DNA from: Palsa-504 sp963789225
GTDB taxonomy: Bacteria; Actinomycetota; Actinomycetes; Streptosporangiales; Streptosporangiaceae
DNA: 64,000 bases
Assembly (NCBI GenBank): GCA_963789225.1
Contig: CAWBKD010000036.1
Span: 186,001-250,000, forward strand
Direction: 5' to 3'
How positions within the stretch are numbered: position 1 is the stretch's first letter; each line of letters begins with the position of its first letter. The position numbers were made by a program, and so were the translations under genes. A model generated the notes under the pieces. That model saw nothing but the letters and a program-made list of their open reading frames with translations. It had not been told where the DNA came from and searched no databases. This document shows positions 53,731 to 61,769 of this stretch, piece after piece.

Positions 53731-55558
53731 CATCCTGACCACCTGGGGCGACTGGCCACCAGCGATTCGCGACAACCCCTTCAGCCACTTCGCCGAGGCC
53801 CGGGCCCGGTGCCCGGTGCAGCGGGTGCGCCTGCCTGGCGGTGACCGGGCCTGGGTCGTGCTGGGCTACGACGCTGCCCGGCGAGCGCTCAATGACCCTT
53901 GCATCTCCAAGGACATGCTCGCCGCCCTGCAAGGCAACGGCGACGTCGTGGCCGAAGGGCTGCCCGGGCCGGCGTTCTCACGGCACATGCTCAACGTCGA
54001 CCCTCCGGACCACACCCGGCTGCGGCGGCTGGTATCCCGGGCCTTCGTGCCGTCCAGGGTAGCCGCGCTGGAGCCTGCCATCCGGGGCATCGCCGACAAC
54101 CTCCTTGACGCGCTGGACGACGCCGGCCCGGGCGCCACGGTCGACCTCATCGAGGGATACGCCTACCCCCTGCCGTCGGGGGTGATCGGCGAACTGCTCG
54201 GCATCCCCGCCGCCGACCGCCCGCGCCTGCACGCCTGGTTCGGTGTGCTGCTGACCGGGTGGGCCGGTGACCCTCCGCCGGAGGCGGTCGAGGCGTCGGA
54301 CGGCATCGTGGCCTACCTCCGTGAACTGGTCGACGCCAAGCGCCGGAGCCCAGCCGACGATCTCGTCAGCGTCCTGATCACCGCCGCCGAAGGCGACGCG
54401 CTCACCACGCAGGAGCTGCTGTCGAGCCTGTTCCAGCTCGTGGTCGCCGGCCACGACACCACGGCCAGCCTGATCGGAAACGGGGTGGTGGCCCTGCTGG
54501 ATCACCCTGGCCAGCTCCAGGCGCTGCTGGCTGATCCCGGGCAGCTTCCCGCGGCGATCGACGAGCTCATCCGCTTCACCGCCCCGGTACCGCACGCCAC
54601 GTTCCGGGTGACGGCCGAGCCGGTGACTCTCGACGGCGTGCACATTCCGGCCCACGAGCAGGTGCTGGTATGCCTGGCGGCGGCCGATCGCGATCCGGGC
54701 CGGTTCCCGGCCCCCGACGTGCTCGACATCGGCCGCGGCGATGGGCCGAACCTCGGGTTCGGCCACGGGATCCATTACTGCCTCGGCGCGCCCTTGGCCC
54801 GGCTCGAAGCCAAAGTCGCCTTCGAGATCCTGCTCAGCCGTCATCCGGGCCTGCGACTCGCCACCGGCCGAGACGCCCTGGCCTGGGCCCACGGCGACGG
54901 CCTGGTCCTGCGCGGCCTCGTCGCACTCCCCGTCGTTCTCGGTCCGGCCTGCGGCCGGGATGACCGTGTCCGATCCACCCCACCCAAGGAGACACCGATG
55001 ACCATCACCGACAGCCCGGTCAACAACGGCGTGAACGTCCAGGCCCTGCTCGGGGCCCGCGAGGCGCTGTCCGCCGCGCCGGAAGCGGCCGAATTCACCT
55101 GGCGGGCCAGCTGCACCTGGCGCAAGGGCACCCACAGCCACTCCACCGTGACCGGGTTCACCGGGCTGGGCGCCGAGCAGCAGCACCGCAACACCTACGA
55201 GTACGACGTCGACCACCCCGAGTGTTTCGCGTCCGAGGACAACGGCGCCACGCCCGTGGAGGTCGTGCTGGTCGGCCTGGCCAGCTGCCTGACCGCCGGC
55301 GTGGCCGCGGTCGCCCAGTACCGGGGCATCCAGCTCCGGTCGGTCACCGCCACCATCGAGGGCCAGATGAACGTCCTGGGTATCCTGGGCGGCGACCCGG
55401 ATGTCCGCAACGGGTTCGAGGCGGTCACGGTCCGGTTCGCCATCGACGCCGACGCCTCCCGCGAGGACCTCCAAGCGCTGATCGCCCAATCGCAGAAGCG
55501 CTCGGCGGTCTTCGACATCGTGACCAACCCGACGAAGGTCCTCGTCGAGCTGGCCTGA
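53723..55558 (+). CDS. Cytochrome P450, reading in frame into an OsmC domain
   Basis: Residues 1 to about 420 are a class I P450: I-helix AGHDTTAS (242-249), ExxR as ELIR (281-284) and heme-binding FGHGIHYCLG with Cys353. It should hydroxylate or epoxidise a small molecule using ferredoxin partners encoded elsewhere. No stop codon separates it from the OsmC sequence that begins at 54998, so the full frame is 611 residues. A TGA lies at 54961-54963 one base out of frame, which suggests an ancestral stop lost by an indel. A ribosome-binding site before 54998 allows separate OsmC synthesis. ATG 53723 overlaps the SnoaL gene. Confidence 0.88.
   Translation: MTDILTTWGDWPPAIRDNPFSHFAEARARCPVQRVRLPGGDRAWVVLGYDAARRALNDPCISKDMLAALQGNGDVVAEGLPGPAFSRHMLNVDPPDHTRLRRLVSRAFVPSRVAALEPAIRGIADNLLDALDDAGPGATVDLIEGYAYPLPSGVIGELLGIPAADRPRLHAWFGVLLTGWAGDPPPEAVEASDGIVAYLRELVDAKRRSPADDLVSVLITAAEGDALTTQELLSSLFQLVVAGHDTTASLIGNGVVALLDHPGQLQALLADPGQLPAAIDELIRFTAPVPHATFRVTAEPVTLDGVHIPAHEQVLVCLAAADRDPGRFPAPDVLDIGRGDGPNLGFGHGIHYCLGAPLARLEAKVAFEILLSRHPGLRLATGRDALAWAHGDGLVLRGLVALPVVLGPACGRDDRVRSTPPKETPMTITDSPVNNGVNVQALLGAREALSAAPEAAEFTWRASCTWRKGTHSHSTVTGFTGLGAEQQHRNTYEYDVDHPECFASEDNGATPVEVVLVGLASCLTAGVAAVAQYRGIQLRSVTATIEGQMNVLGILGGDPDVRNGFEAVTVRFAIDADASREDLQALIAQSQKRSAVFDIVTNPTKVLVELA
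54998..55558 (+). CDS. OsmC family protein, internal start within the P450 reading frame
   Basis: A 186-residue OsmC/Ohr-fold protein with EFTWRASCTWRKGTHS, VEVVLVGLASCLTAGVAAVAQYRGIQL and FDIVTNPTKVLVEL. The Cys in GLASCLTAG is the conserved second thiol; the first is in HPECFASE. Such proteins reduce organic hydroperoxides or act as thiol-dependent peroxidases. AAGGAG lies seven bases upstream of this ATG, so it is probably made as its own protein as well as, or in place of, the fusion with P450. A role protecting against P450-derived peroxides is inference. Confidence 0.85.
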   Translation: MTITDSPVNNGVNVQALLGAREALSAAPEAAEFTWRASCTWRKGTHSHSTVTGFTGLGAEQQHRNTYEYDVDHPECFASEDNGATPVEVVLVGLASCLTAGVAAVAQYRGIQLRSVTATIEGQMNVLGILGGDPDVRNGFEAVTVRFAIDADASREDLQALIAQSQKRSAVFDIVTNPTKVLVELA

Positions 55559-55580
55559 TCGCCACGGCGCGGACGCCCGC

Positions 55581-56825
55581 ATGATCAAGACCACGGCCGT
55601 GGTCGTCGGTGCCGGGCACGCCGGCCTGGCCATGAGCCGCCGCCTCACCGAACGCTCGATCGACCACCTGGTCCTCGAGCGCGGTGAGGTGGCGAACTCG
55701 TGGCGGACCCAGCGCTGGCCCACCCTGCGGCTGCTCACCCCGAACTGGCAGACCCGGCTGCCCGGCCACGACTACGCCGGCGACGACCCCGACGGCTACA
55801 TGCCCGTCAGCAACGTCGTCGCCACCATCACCCGCTACGCGCGTCTCGTCGGCGCACCGGTGCACACCGCCACGACCGTGCGTACCGTACGCGCGGCACC
55901 GGAGGGATTCGATATCCAGGCCAACGGCGATCTCCTCCGCGCCCGGGCGGTGGTGCTTGCGACCGGGGCGTGCAACCTGCCGGCGATTCCGGGCATCGCC
56001 GGCACCGTCCCCCCGTCGATCACGACGCTCACTCCGCTCACCTACCGTGACCCCGGCCAGCTCCCCGACGGCGGAGTCCTCGTCGTCGGCGCGTCAGCCA
56101 CCGGCGTTCAGCTCGCCAGCGAGATCCACCGGTCAGGGCGCCCGGCAACCCTGGCCGTTGGCGAACACGTCCGGCTGCCCCGCACCTACCGCGGCCGCGA
56201 CATCTTCTGGTGGCTGGAGGCAACGGGCCTGCTGGCCGAACGCTACGACGAGATCGATGATCTCACCCGTGCCCGCCACCTCCCCTCGCCGCAGCTCACC
56301 GGTACTCCCGAACCCGTTACGACCGACCTGAACACCCTTACAGCGCTAGGGGTCCGCATCGTCGGCCGCCTCGGCCGTGTCACCGATGGCGTGGCCCAGT
56401 TCTCTGGGGCACTGGCCAACACCTGCGCGCTCGCCGACCTGAAGATGAACCGGTTCTTGAACCGGGCCGACCAGTGGGCCACGGCCTCGGGCCTCGACGA
56501 CGACCTACCGCCACCGCACCGCTTCGCGCCCACGTACGTCGACCCCCGCACGCCCCTGGAGCTAGACCTGACCAGCGGGGAGATCACGACGGTGCTGTGG
56601 GCGACCGGTTTTCGCCCCGACCACTCCTGGCTCGACATCCCCGTGCGTGACCGCACCGGTCACATCCGCCACGACGGCGGCGTAGTCGCTGACGCTCCCG
56701 GACTCTACCTGCTCGGCATGCCGGTGCTCCGGACCCGCGCCTCCACCTACATCCACGGCGCAGCCAGCGACTCCGAAGCCCTGGCTAGCCACCTCCACTC
56801 CTTCCTCAGCAGCCGACACCAATGA
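55581..56825 (+). CDS. FAD-dependent NAD(P)-binding monooxygenase-like protein
   Basis: A 414-residue flavoprotein. The FAD site is VVVGAGHAGLAMSRRL, the NAD(P) site is VLVVGASATGVQLASEI near residue 170, and VVLATGAC and TTVLWATGFRPDHSWLDI are typical of flavin monooxygenases of the FMO/YUCCA style. The classic Baeyer-Villiger FxGxxxHxxxW fingerprint is absent. It likely oxidises a small molecule in the same pathway as the P450. ATG 55581 is 22 bases after the OsmC stop. The right direct-repeat copy begins four bases after the stop codon. Confidence 0.88.
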   Translation: MIKTTAVVVGAGHAGLAMSRRLTERSIDHLVLERGEVANSWRTQRWPTLRLLTPNWQTRLPGHDYAGDDPDGYMPVSNVVATITRYARLVGAPVHTATTVRTVRAAPEGFDIQANGDLLRARAVVLATGACNLPAIPGIAGTVPPSITTLTPLTYRDPGQLPDGGVLVVGASATGVQLASEIHRSGRPATLAVGEHVRLPRTYRGRDIFWWLEATGLLAERYDEIDDLTRARHLPSPQLTGTPEPVTTDLNTLTALGVRIVGRLGRVTDGVAQFSGALANTCALADLKMNRFLNRADQWATASGLDDDLPPPHRFAPTYVDPRTPLELDLTSGEITTVLWATGFRPDHSWLDIPVRDRTGHIRHDGGVVADAPGLYLLGMPVLRTRASTYIHGAASDSEALASHLHSFLSSRHQ

Positions 56826-56829
56826 CAAC

Positions 56830-56871
56830 CAGCGGCTCCTTGAGAGCAGCCATATCGGCACATGGCGCCGG
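56830..56871. repeat. 42-bp direct repeat, right copy
   Basis: Matches 45469-45510 at 39 of 42 positions in the same orientation. It lies in the non-coding gap between the flavin monooxygenase and the S53 peptidase, where it has no coding role. Confidence 0.9.
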
Positions 56872-56960
56872 TGGGTTAGCTCCAGGCGGCGGCGCACCGA
56901 CTCGTCGCTGGCCCGGCTTGCGGCATGCCGGGCGGGAAGCCCGGACCATTTCGCGGTGCC

Positions 56961-58580
56961 TCAGCGGGCCAGCAGGGGAATGAGGACCTGGGCGTCCGGG
57001 GTACCCCAGCCGGTGACTGGATCCCAGCCGGGTCCCGCCTGGTAGCCGGTGATCGTGACCGGCGGCGAGGTAGAGGTGAGGACCACCGTGTTGTTGCCGG
57101 TGGTGATGTCGTGGAACGCCTGGTGGTACAGCGGGCCGCGGGCGATCCGGTAGATGGCGGGGTTGACGAAGCCGAGCGGGTGGCCGGCCTCCTGGTCGGC
57201 CAGGGCGATCAGGCCGGCCCAGAACGGCGCGCTGGCGCTGGTGCCGCCGGCCCCGACGAGGATGTAGCCTTGGCCGCCGCCATGGCTGAACGCGAGCGCC
57301 ATGCCGGTGGCGCCCGAGGCGTCCGCCGCCACGTCGGGCACGCCGCGGGTGCCGCCGATGCCGGGCACGCCATCCTGGTAGGCGGGCCGGGCGAACAGGT
57401 GGCTGAACCCGCCACCCGACGCGCCGGGCTGCGGGGGCAGTCCGGGGGTGTTCCAGGCGGTCTCGCTGATGTACGCGCCGGTGACCGGGTTCGCGGTCAG
57501 GCTGGTGCCGCCCACCGCGAGCACGAGCGGATCGGAAGTAGGCAGGATGACCTCCCTGACCGGCGTGGACGAGTCCTCGCCGATCGCGCCCTCGTCTCCC
57601 GACGCGACCACGACGGTGACATGGCGGGCGGCGGCGTACTCCAGCGCCGAGTTCATGGTCGCCACCTCCGCGCTGGTCCAGGAGTCCTCACCCAGGTTGA
57701 AGTCCTGGCCGATGCCGCTCTGGGAGATCACCTCGCCGTTGCGGGCGGCGATCCGCACCGCCGTGGCCCACGTGACAGCGAACTTCGCCGGGGTGCTCAC
57801 GTCGGCCGGGTCGACCAGAAGCTCACGGATGGTGGCGTCCGGGGCGACGGCGTGTACCAGCTCGGTATCCTCCACCTCCTCCACGCCGGCCAGCCACGGC
57901 GAGGCGGACGAGCCCGCCAGGGTCGTCCGGATGACCTGGATCCGTACCGGGGGCAGGCCGAACCGGCTGTCGAAGTCCGCCATGTCCTGCCGGATGTCGG
58001 TGACCGCTGGGGGCGGCGCCGGCCCCGTTCCGGTCGGCCCCGCTCCGGCCGGCCCCGTTCCGGCCGGCCCCGTTCCGGCCGGCCCCGTTTCGGCTTGTTC
58101 GGGCAGCACCACCGTGACGCCGCGGCCGTCGATCCCGCGATCTAGCAGCGGCTGGATGCCGTAGGCGGCCCGGAGCTGCCGGGGTGTGTAACACGGCTGG
58201 GAGCCCAGGCATTCAGTCGCCGCGGCGCCAGGCGGGCTGGCCGCCGCCGGCGCTGTGGCGCCGCCCGTTCCCGTGCTGCCGGCAGGCAGCAGGTGCTGGC
58301 AGGCGTCATTAGCCCGCGCCAGGCTGTTGCCGGCGGGGTGCCCGCTGATGCTGATGCTGAAGCCGCCCGATGGATTGGGATCCAGGAAGACCGGCACGCC
58401 GTGGGTTTGCATGCAGTGCGCGTAGGCAAGGGCCGCCTGGTGGGCCGCCGACCCTGCCGGGGCAGAGCCGCCGGAGGACGAGGGACTGCCGCCGCACGCC
58501 GTTAGCACGGCGGCGGCTGCCACGACAGCCAGGGCTGCCGCCCGCCGCGGGCCCCGGTTACCGCCGGCCTTGCCGTACAT
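56961..58580 (-). CDS. S53 family serine-carboxyl peptidase (sedolisin/kumamolisin) with lipoprotein module
   Basis: A 539-residue exported peptidase. The signal peptide ends in a lipobox with Cys29 (AVLTACGG), so it is a lipoprotein. Residues about 45-100 match the actinobacterial module AYAHCMQTHGVPVFLDP then ACQHLLPAG, usually found in stand-alone lipoproteins. The S53 domain begins about 128 (CYTPRQLRAAYGI) and has Glu234/Asp238, Asp329 (VVASGDEGA) and nucleophile Ser448 (GGTSASAP). A TGPAG-type repeat (about 165-188) lies inside the domain. ATG 58580 is chosen for GAGGAG four bases upstream. Acidic protease activity is expected. Confidence 0.9.
   Translation of the reverse strand: MYGKAGGNRGPRRAAALAVVAAAAVLTACGGSPSSSGGSAPAGSAAHQAALAYAHCMQTHGVPVFLDPNPSGGFSISISGHPAGNSLARANDACQHLLPAGSTGTGGATAPAAASPPGAAATECLGSQPCYTPRQLRAAYGIQPLLDRGIDGRGVTVVLPEQAETGPAGTGPAGTGPAGAGPTGTGPAPPPAVTDIRQDMADFDSRFGLPPVRIQVIRTTLAGSSASPWLAGVEEVEDTELVHAVAPDATIRELLVDPADVSTPAKFAVTWATAVRIAARNGEVISQSGIGQDFNLGEDSWTSAEVATMNSALEYAAARHVTVVVASGDEGAIGEDSSTPVREVILPTSDPLVLAVGGTSLTANPVTGAYISETAWNTPGLPPQPGASGGGFSHLFARPAYQDGVPGIGGTRGVPDVAADASGATGMALAFSHGGGQGYILVGAGGTSASAPFWAGLIALADQEAGHPLGFVNPAIYRIARGPLYHQAFHDITTGNNTVVLTSTSPPVTITGYQAGPGWDPVTGWGTPDAQVLIPLLAR
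58021..58095. repeat. 15-bp tandem repeat, five copies, encoding GPAGT-like units
   Basis: Five consecutive 15-base units of GGCCCCGTTCCGGCC type with one to three differences, in frame in the S53 peptidase. Confidence 0.9.
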
Positions 58581-58641
58581 CGGACTCCTCAAAAAGGCCA
58601 AACGGAACATCGTGTCTCCAGCCATCATTGGGTCGGGCGGA

Positions 58642-59604
58642 TCAGCCGGCCGAGACGGGCGCCACGCTGATCGCGCCGAGCGCCTCCTGGATCGAGCTGG
58701 GCGAGCAGTCCTTTACCGACACGCTGACGTGCGGCCCTGACGGGAGTTGCGAGACCGCCGCCACTCCTCGGGCCAACAAAGTCCCGTCCGATCCGGCCTG
58801 GCCAACGGCGAAGATGCTGGCGCCGACCTGCAGCTGGTCCGGGCTGGCATGGGGCACTACGACGAGCGTGTCGCCGGAGGTGGTCACTGGGACCCGGGTT
58901 CCGGTGGACGTCACGAGGGTGAAGCCGACGGTGCTCACGTCCGCTGCCGTCCCCTGGAGGGGGACGAAGCCCGACGGGTTCACCGCGCTGAACGGCTGTC
59001 CGACGGTGACGATGGCGGCCGCGATCGTCCCATCGGAACTGTAGCCGCGGACCATGACCGACGCTCCGTCCGTGACGTCCCTCAGCAGCGCTCCGGACAT
59101 GGACAAGAACGTGGTCGCCGTCGTGGTCACGGTCACCGGCTGGCCGCTGGCCGTCCTGACGACCAGACTGCTGCCGTTCACCTGCTCGAGCGTCCCGTCG
59201 GCCTGCTGAAGCTGGGTGCACCCGACCACCGCCTTGAGGGTCGTCTGGGTGCCGGGACCGGATAGGTGCACGTGCACGTACCCGGTCGCCTCACCGATCC
59301 CTACGAGCAGGACGAGCGCGGCGGCCGCGCTGCCAGCCACTACCATGGCACGCCGCCAGGGGCCCGCCAGGACACGCCGACCGGCCCGGCGCGGCCGGGC
59401 AGGCTGGGCTGTTCCGGGCGCGACGGCCGCCAGGCCGCGGACCCCCTCGGCCACGATGTTCCACCGGGTCGCCTCGCGTCGGCAGAGTTCGCAGCCGGCC
59501 AGGTGCTCCCGGGCCCGGTCGCCTATCGGCTGGCCAGCGGCCTCGGCGATCAGGTCCTCCAGGTCCAGATGGGGATAGCGGGTGCCGACAGGGTCTGCGT
59601 TCAT
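58642..59604 (-). CDS. Anti-sigma factor (zinc-finger, RskA-like) with extracytoplasmic domain
   Basis: A 320-residue protein. Residues about 30-48 carry the ZAS zinc motif HLAGCELCRREATRW (HxxxCxxC), then one membrane segment (about 86-104, VVAGSAAAALVLLVGI) and a C-terminal beta-rich domain with repeated short strands of the DUF5666 kind. It should hold the upstream-encoded sigma factor inactive until an envelope signal. It overlaps the sigma gene by four bases (ATGA), the usual sigma/anti-sigma coupling. The S53 peptidase gene follows after 61 bases and may be part of the regulon. Confidence 0.9.
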   Translation of the reverse strand: MNADPVGTRYPHLDLEDLIAEAAGQPIGDRAREHLAGCELCRREATRWNIVAEGVRGLAAVAPGTAQPARPRRAGRRVLAGPWRRAMVVAGSAAAALVLLVGIGEATGYVHVHLSGPGTQTTLKAVVGCTQLQQADGTLEQVNGSSLVVRTASGQPVTVTTTATTFLSMSGALLRDVTDGASVMVRGYSSDGTIAAAIVTVGQPFSAVNPSGFVPLQGTAADVSTVGFTLVTSTGTRVPVTTSGDTLVVVPHASPDQLQVGASIFAVGQAGSDGTLLARGVAAVSQLPSGPHVSVSVKDCSPSSIQEALGAISVAPVSAG

Positions 59605-60203
59605 CGGTTCTGGCCCTTCTCGTCAAGAATCCGGTTCAGTGCGATGCGCGCCGCGGCCAGGCGGCTCTTGACCGTCCCGACCGGGATCTCCAGCACGCCG
59701 GCGACCTCGGGGAGGCTGAGCCCGCCGCCGAACGCCAGGCCCAGCACCTCCCGGTGGGCTGATGCGAGCCCCCGGATCGCACCCATCACCTCGGCCAGTT
59801 CGGCCCGGTCCAGGGCCATCACCTCCGGCCCCGGACCGGAACCCGGCTGATCGGCCAGGAAGGCGTCGTCCACCACCCGCAGCCGGCGGCCGCGCAGCCG
59901 GTCCCGGGTCTGCCGCCGGGCGATGGCGATCACCCAGGACCGCACCGACGACTCGCCCCGGAAGGACCCCGCGCCGCGCCAGACGGCGAGCATCGTGTCC
60001 TGCACGATCTCCTCGGCCAGCACGCGCTCACCGGTCACCAGCAGAACCTGAGCGAGGACGACCCGGCCGTGCTCGCGGTAGAACTCGGCCATCGCGTCCT
60101 CGTCGCCCCGGCCGATCCTGCGCAGCAACCCAGCATCGTCGCGGGCACCGTCCCGATTGCCGGTGAAGACCGCGGCACCGGCGTCCCCGCGCGGATCGTT
60201 CAC
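59601..60203 (-). CDS. ECF RNA polymerase sigma factor
   Basis: A 200-residue sigma-70-family factor. Region 2 is LLRRIGRGDEDAMAEFYREH and AEEIVQDTMLAVWRGAGSFRG; region 4 is IRGLASAHREVLGLAFGGGLSLPEVAGVL, quoted in parts, with the HTH VPVGTVKSRLAAARIAL-like segment (IPVGTVKSRLAAARIAL). GTG 60203 is the start. It heads a sigma, anti-sigma, S53 peptidase operon on the minus strand and probably directs it. Confidence 0.93.
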   Translation of the reverse strand: MNDPRGDAGAAVFTGNRDGARDDAGLLRRIGRGDEDAMAEFYREHGRVVLAQVLLVTGERVLAEEIVQDTMLAVWRGAGSFRGESSVRSWVIAIARRQTRDRLRGRRLRVVDDAFLADQPGSGPGPEVMALDRAELAEVMGAIRGLASAHREVLGLAFGGGLSLPEVAGVLEIPVGTVKSRLAAARIALNRILDEKGQNR

Positions 60204-60244
60204 CTGTGGCCTCGGAGTATTCCCATACAGAGTTAGTAGCAGCA

Positions 60245-60271
60245 GGCGGCGAACCGGTTCGGCTCGCCGCC
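60245..60271. promoter_or_regulatory. Hairpin/palindrome upstream of the sigma operon
   Basis: GGCGGCGA and TCGCCGCC are complementary, and the centre contains the palindrome GAACCGGTTC. It lies 42 bases before the sigma start, within the 163-base gap shared with the divergent thioesterase. The GAACC could be an ECF -35 element; this is only suggestive. Confidence 0.4.
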
Positions 60272-60366
60272 CAGGTTTCTCGCCGCGAACCCCGGGGTGC
60301 CCGGCGGGGTCGCAGCGGACGGCTATACGCTGGCCCGCAGCCCGGCCGAAATGAGGTAACCCCGTA

Positions 60367-60828
60367 ATGACCCGCCTGAGCGCGCAGGCCGCCCGGCTTG
60401 ACGTGGGCAGCTACCCCGTGCGGTTCGCGTACCGGACCCTGTACAGCGATATGGACACGAACCGCCACTTCAATAACGTGGCCTTCGGCCGTCTCTTCGA
60501 GGAGGGTCGTGTCGAACTCCATCGCCGGGCGTTCGGCTGGCCCGCGACGCCCGGCCTGACCATGATGCTCGCGACCATCACGATCGAGTTCCTCGCCGAA
60601 GCGCGGTATCCCGGCTCGGTCGAGGTGGCCACGGCCGTGGCCCGGGTCGGCGGCTCGTCCTTCACTTTGGACCAGGCCGCCTACCAGGATGAGACGTGCG
60701 TGGCGCTGGCCAACTGCATCATGGTGAAGGCCATCGAGAGCCGACCCGTCCCGCTAACCGAAGCTGAACGCGAGCGCCTGACCACACTGATGTTCGCCGG
60801 CGCGGAATCCGGAGGTCCACAGTGGTAA
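60367..60828 (+). CDS. Hotdog-fold acyl-CoA thioesterase
   Basis: A 153-residue 4-hydroxybenzoyl-CoA-thioesterase-like protein. The catalytic-side motif FAYRTLYSDMDTNRHFNNVAF carries the Asp and the N-terminal helix residues (quoted in two parts: YSDMDTNRHFNN). It likely hydrolyses an acyl-CoA. ATG 60367. Its stop overlaps the next gene by seven bases, so the thioesterase, hydrolase and SDR form one plus-strand operon divergent from the sigma operon. Confidence 0.88.
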   Translation: MTRLSAQAARLDVGSYPVRFAYRTLYSDMDTNRHFNNVAFGRLFEEGRVELHRRAFGWPATPGLTMMLATITIEFLAEARYPGSVEVATAVARVGGSSFTLDQAAYQDETCVALANCIMVKAIESRPVPLTEAERERLTTLMFAGAESGGPQW

Positions 60829-61769
60829 GCCCATCGGGATTGGTACCTGCGAACGGCGTGGAGATCGCTTACGAGACGTTCGGTGACCGTGACCAGCGTC
60901 CGCTGATCATGGTCATGGGGCTCGGCGCGTCGATGCTCATGTGGCACCCCGACCTGTGCGCGATGCTGGCCGAGCGCGGGTTCTTCGTGATCCGCTTCGA
61001 CAACCGTGACGTGGGGCGCTCCACGCATCTGCGCGACGCGCGCCCGCCCGACGTGATGGGCGCCCTGATGCGCGGCGACGTCTCCTCCGCCTCCTATTCA
61101 CTCGACGACCTGGCGCAGGACGGGTTCGGCCTGCTCGACGCTCTGGGCGTGCCGGCCGCCCACGTCCTCGGGGCGTCGATGGGCGGGATGATCGCGCAGG
61201 TCATGGCGGTGCGCCACCCCGAGCGGGTGCTTAGCCTCACCTCGATCATGTCCACGCCCGCGCCGGCGCTGACCAACCCGACACCGGCGGCCACGGCCGT
61301 GCTGATGCAGCCCCCGGCGACCACGCGGGAGGCGGCGATCGCCCAAGGGCTCGAGGCGGCCAGGATTACCGGCTCGCCCGGGTACCCGGCGGACGAGCAG
61401 TGGCGGGCCGAGCTGATGGGCCAGCTGTGGGATCAGGGCCCGGACCCGGCCGGCATAGCACGGCAGCTGATGGCGATCTACGCGTCGGGCGACCGCACCG
61501 AGGCCGTCCGCGGTATCGCGGTGCCCACGCTCGTCGTCCACGGCGACAGCGATCCGCTCATCAACGTCTCGGCCGGTCGGCGGACCGCCGAGCTCATCTC
61601 CGGGGCGGAGCTGCTGATCATTCCCGGCATGGGCCACGACCTGCCGCGCCAGGTATGGCCCGCGATCGTCGATGCCGTCTCGGCGGTGGCGGACCGGGCC
61701 GAGGCGGACCGGGCCGAGGCAGACCAGGCCGAGGCAGACCGGGCGGGGACGGACCGGGCCGGGTCGTGA
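60822..61769 (+). CDS. Alpha/beta fold hydrolase
   Basis: A 315-residue hydrolase. The nucleophile elbow is LGASMGGMIAQ, the acid Asp is in VVHGDSDPLI and the His in IIPGMGHDLP. It opens NGVEIAYETFGDRDQRP. The last 25 residues are five ADRAE-type repeats with no role in the fold. GTG 60822 has GGAGG six bases upstream and overlaps the thioesterase. Its TGA overlaps the SDR start as GTGA. Typical of ester or epoxide-like hydrolases; substrate unknown. Confidence 0.9.
   Translation: MVSPSGLVPANGVEIAYETFGDRDQRPLIMVMGLGASMLMWHPDLCAMLAERGFFVIRFDNRDVGRSTHLRDARPPDVMGALMRGDVSSASYSLDDLAQDGFGLLDALGVPAAHVLGASMGGMIAQVMAVRHPERVLSLTSIMSTPAPALTNPTPAATAVLMQPPATTREAAIAQGLEAARITGSPGYPADEQWRAELMGQLWDQGPDPAGIARQLMAIYASGDRTEAVRGIAVPTLVVHGDSDPLINVSAGRRTAELISGAELLIIPGMGHDLPRQVWPAIVDAVSAVADRAEADRAEADQAEADRAGTDRAGS
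61689..61763. repeat. 15-bp tandem repeat, five copies, encoding ADRAE-like units
   Basis: Five consecutive 15-base units starting GCGGACCGGGCCGAG, the last three diverged, immediately before the hydrolase stop codon. Confidence 0.92.

Noticed and set aside
53978..55738. Long minus-strand ORF opposite P450 and OsmC
   Set aside because: Shadow of strongly biased plus-strand codons; both true genes have clear motifs there.
55581..56825. Baeyer-Villiger monooxygenase call
   Set aside because: Two dinucleotide sites are present but the FxGxxxHxxxW fingerprint is missing, so only a general flavin monooxygenase-like call is made.
45469..56871. Classical integrative element with attL/attR
   Set aside because: The repeats look att-like, but there is no integrase, excisionase or tRNA, and DNA after the right copy does not continue the displaced DUF2007 gene. 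Kept as an unexplained direct-repeat-bounded block.
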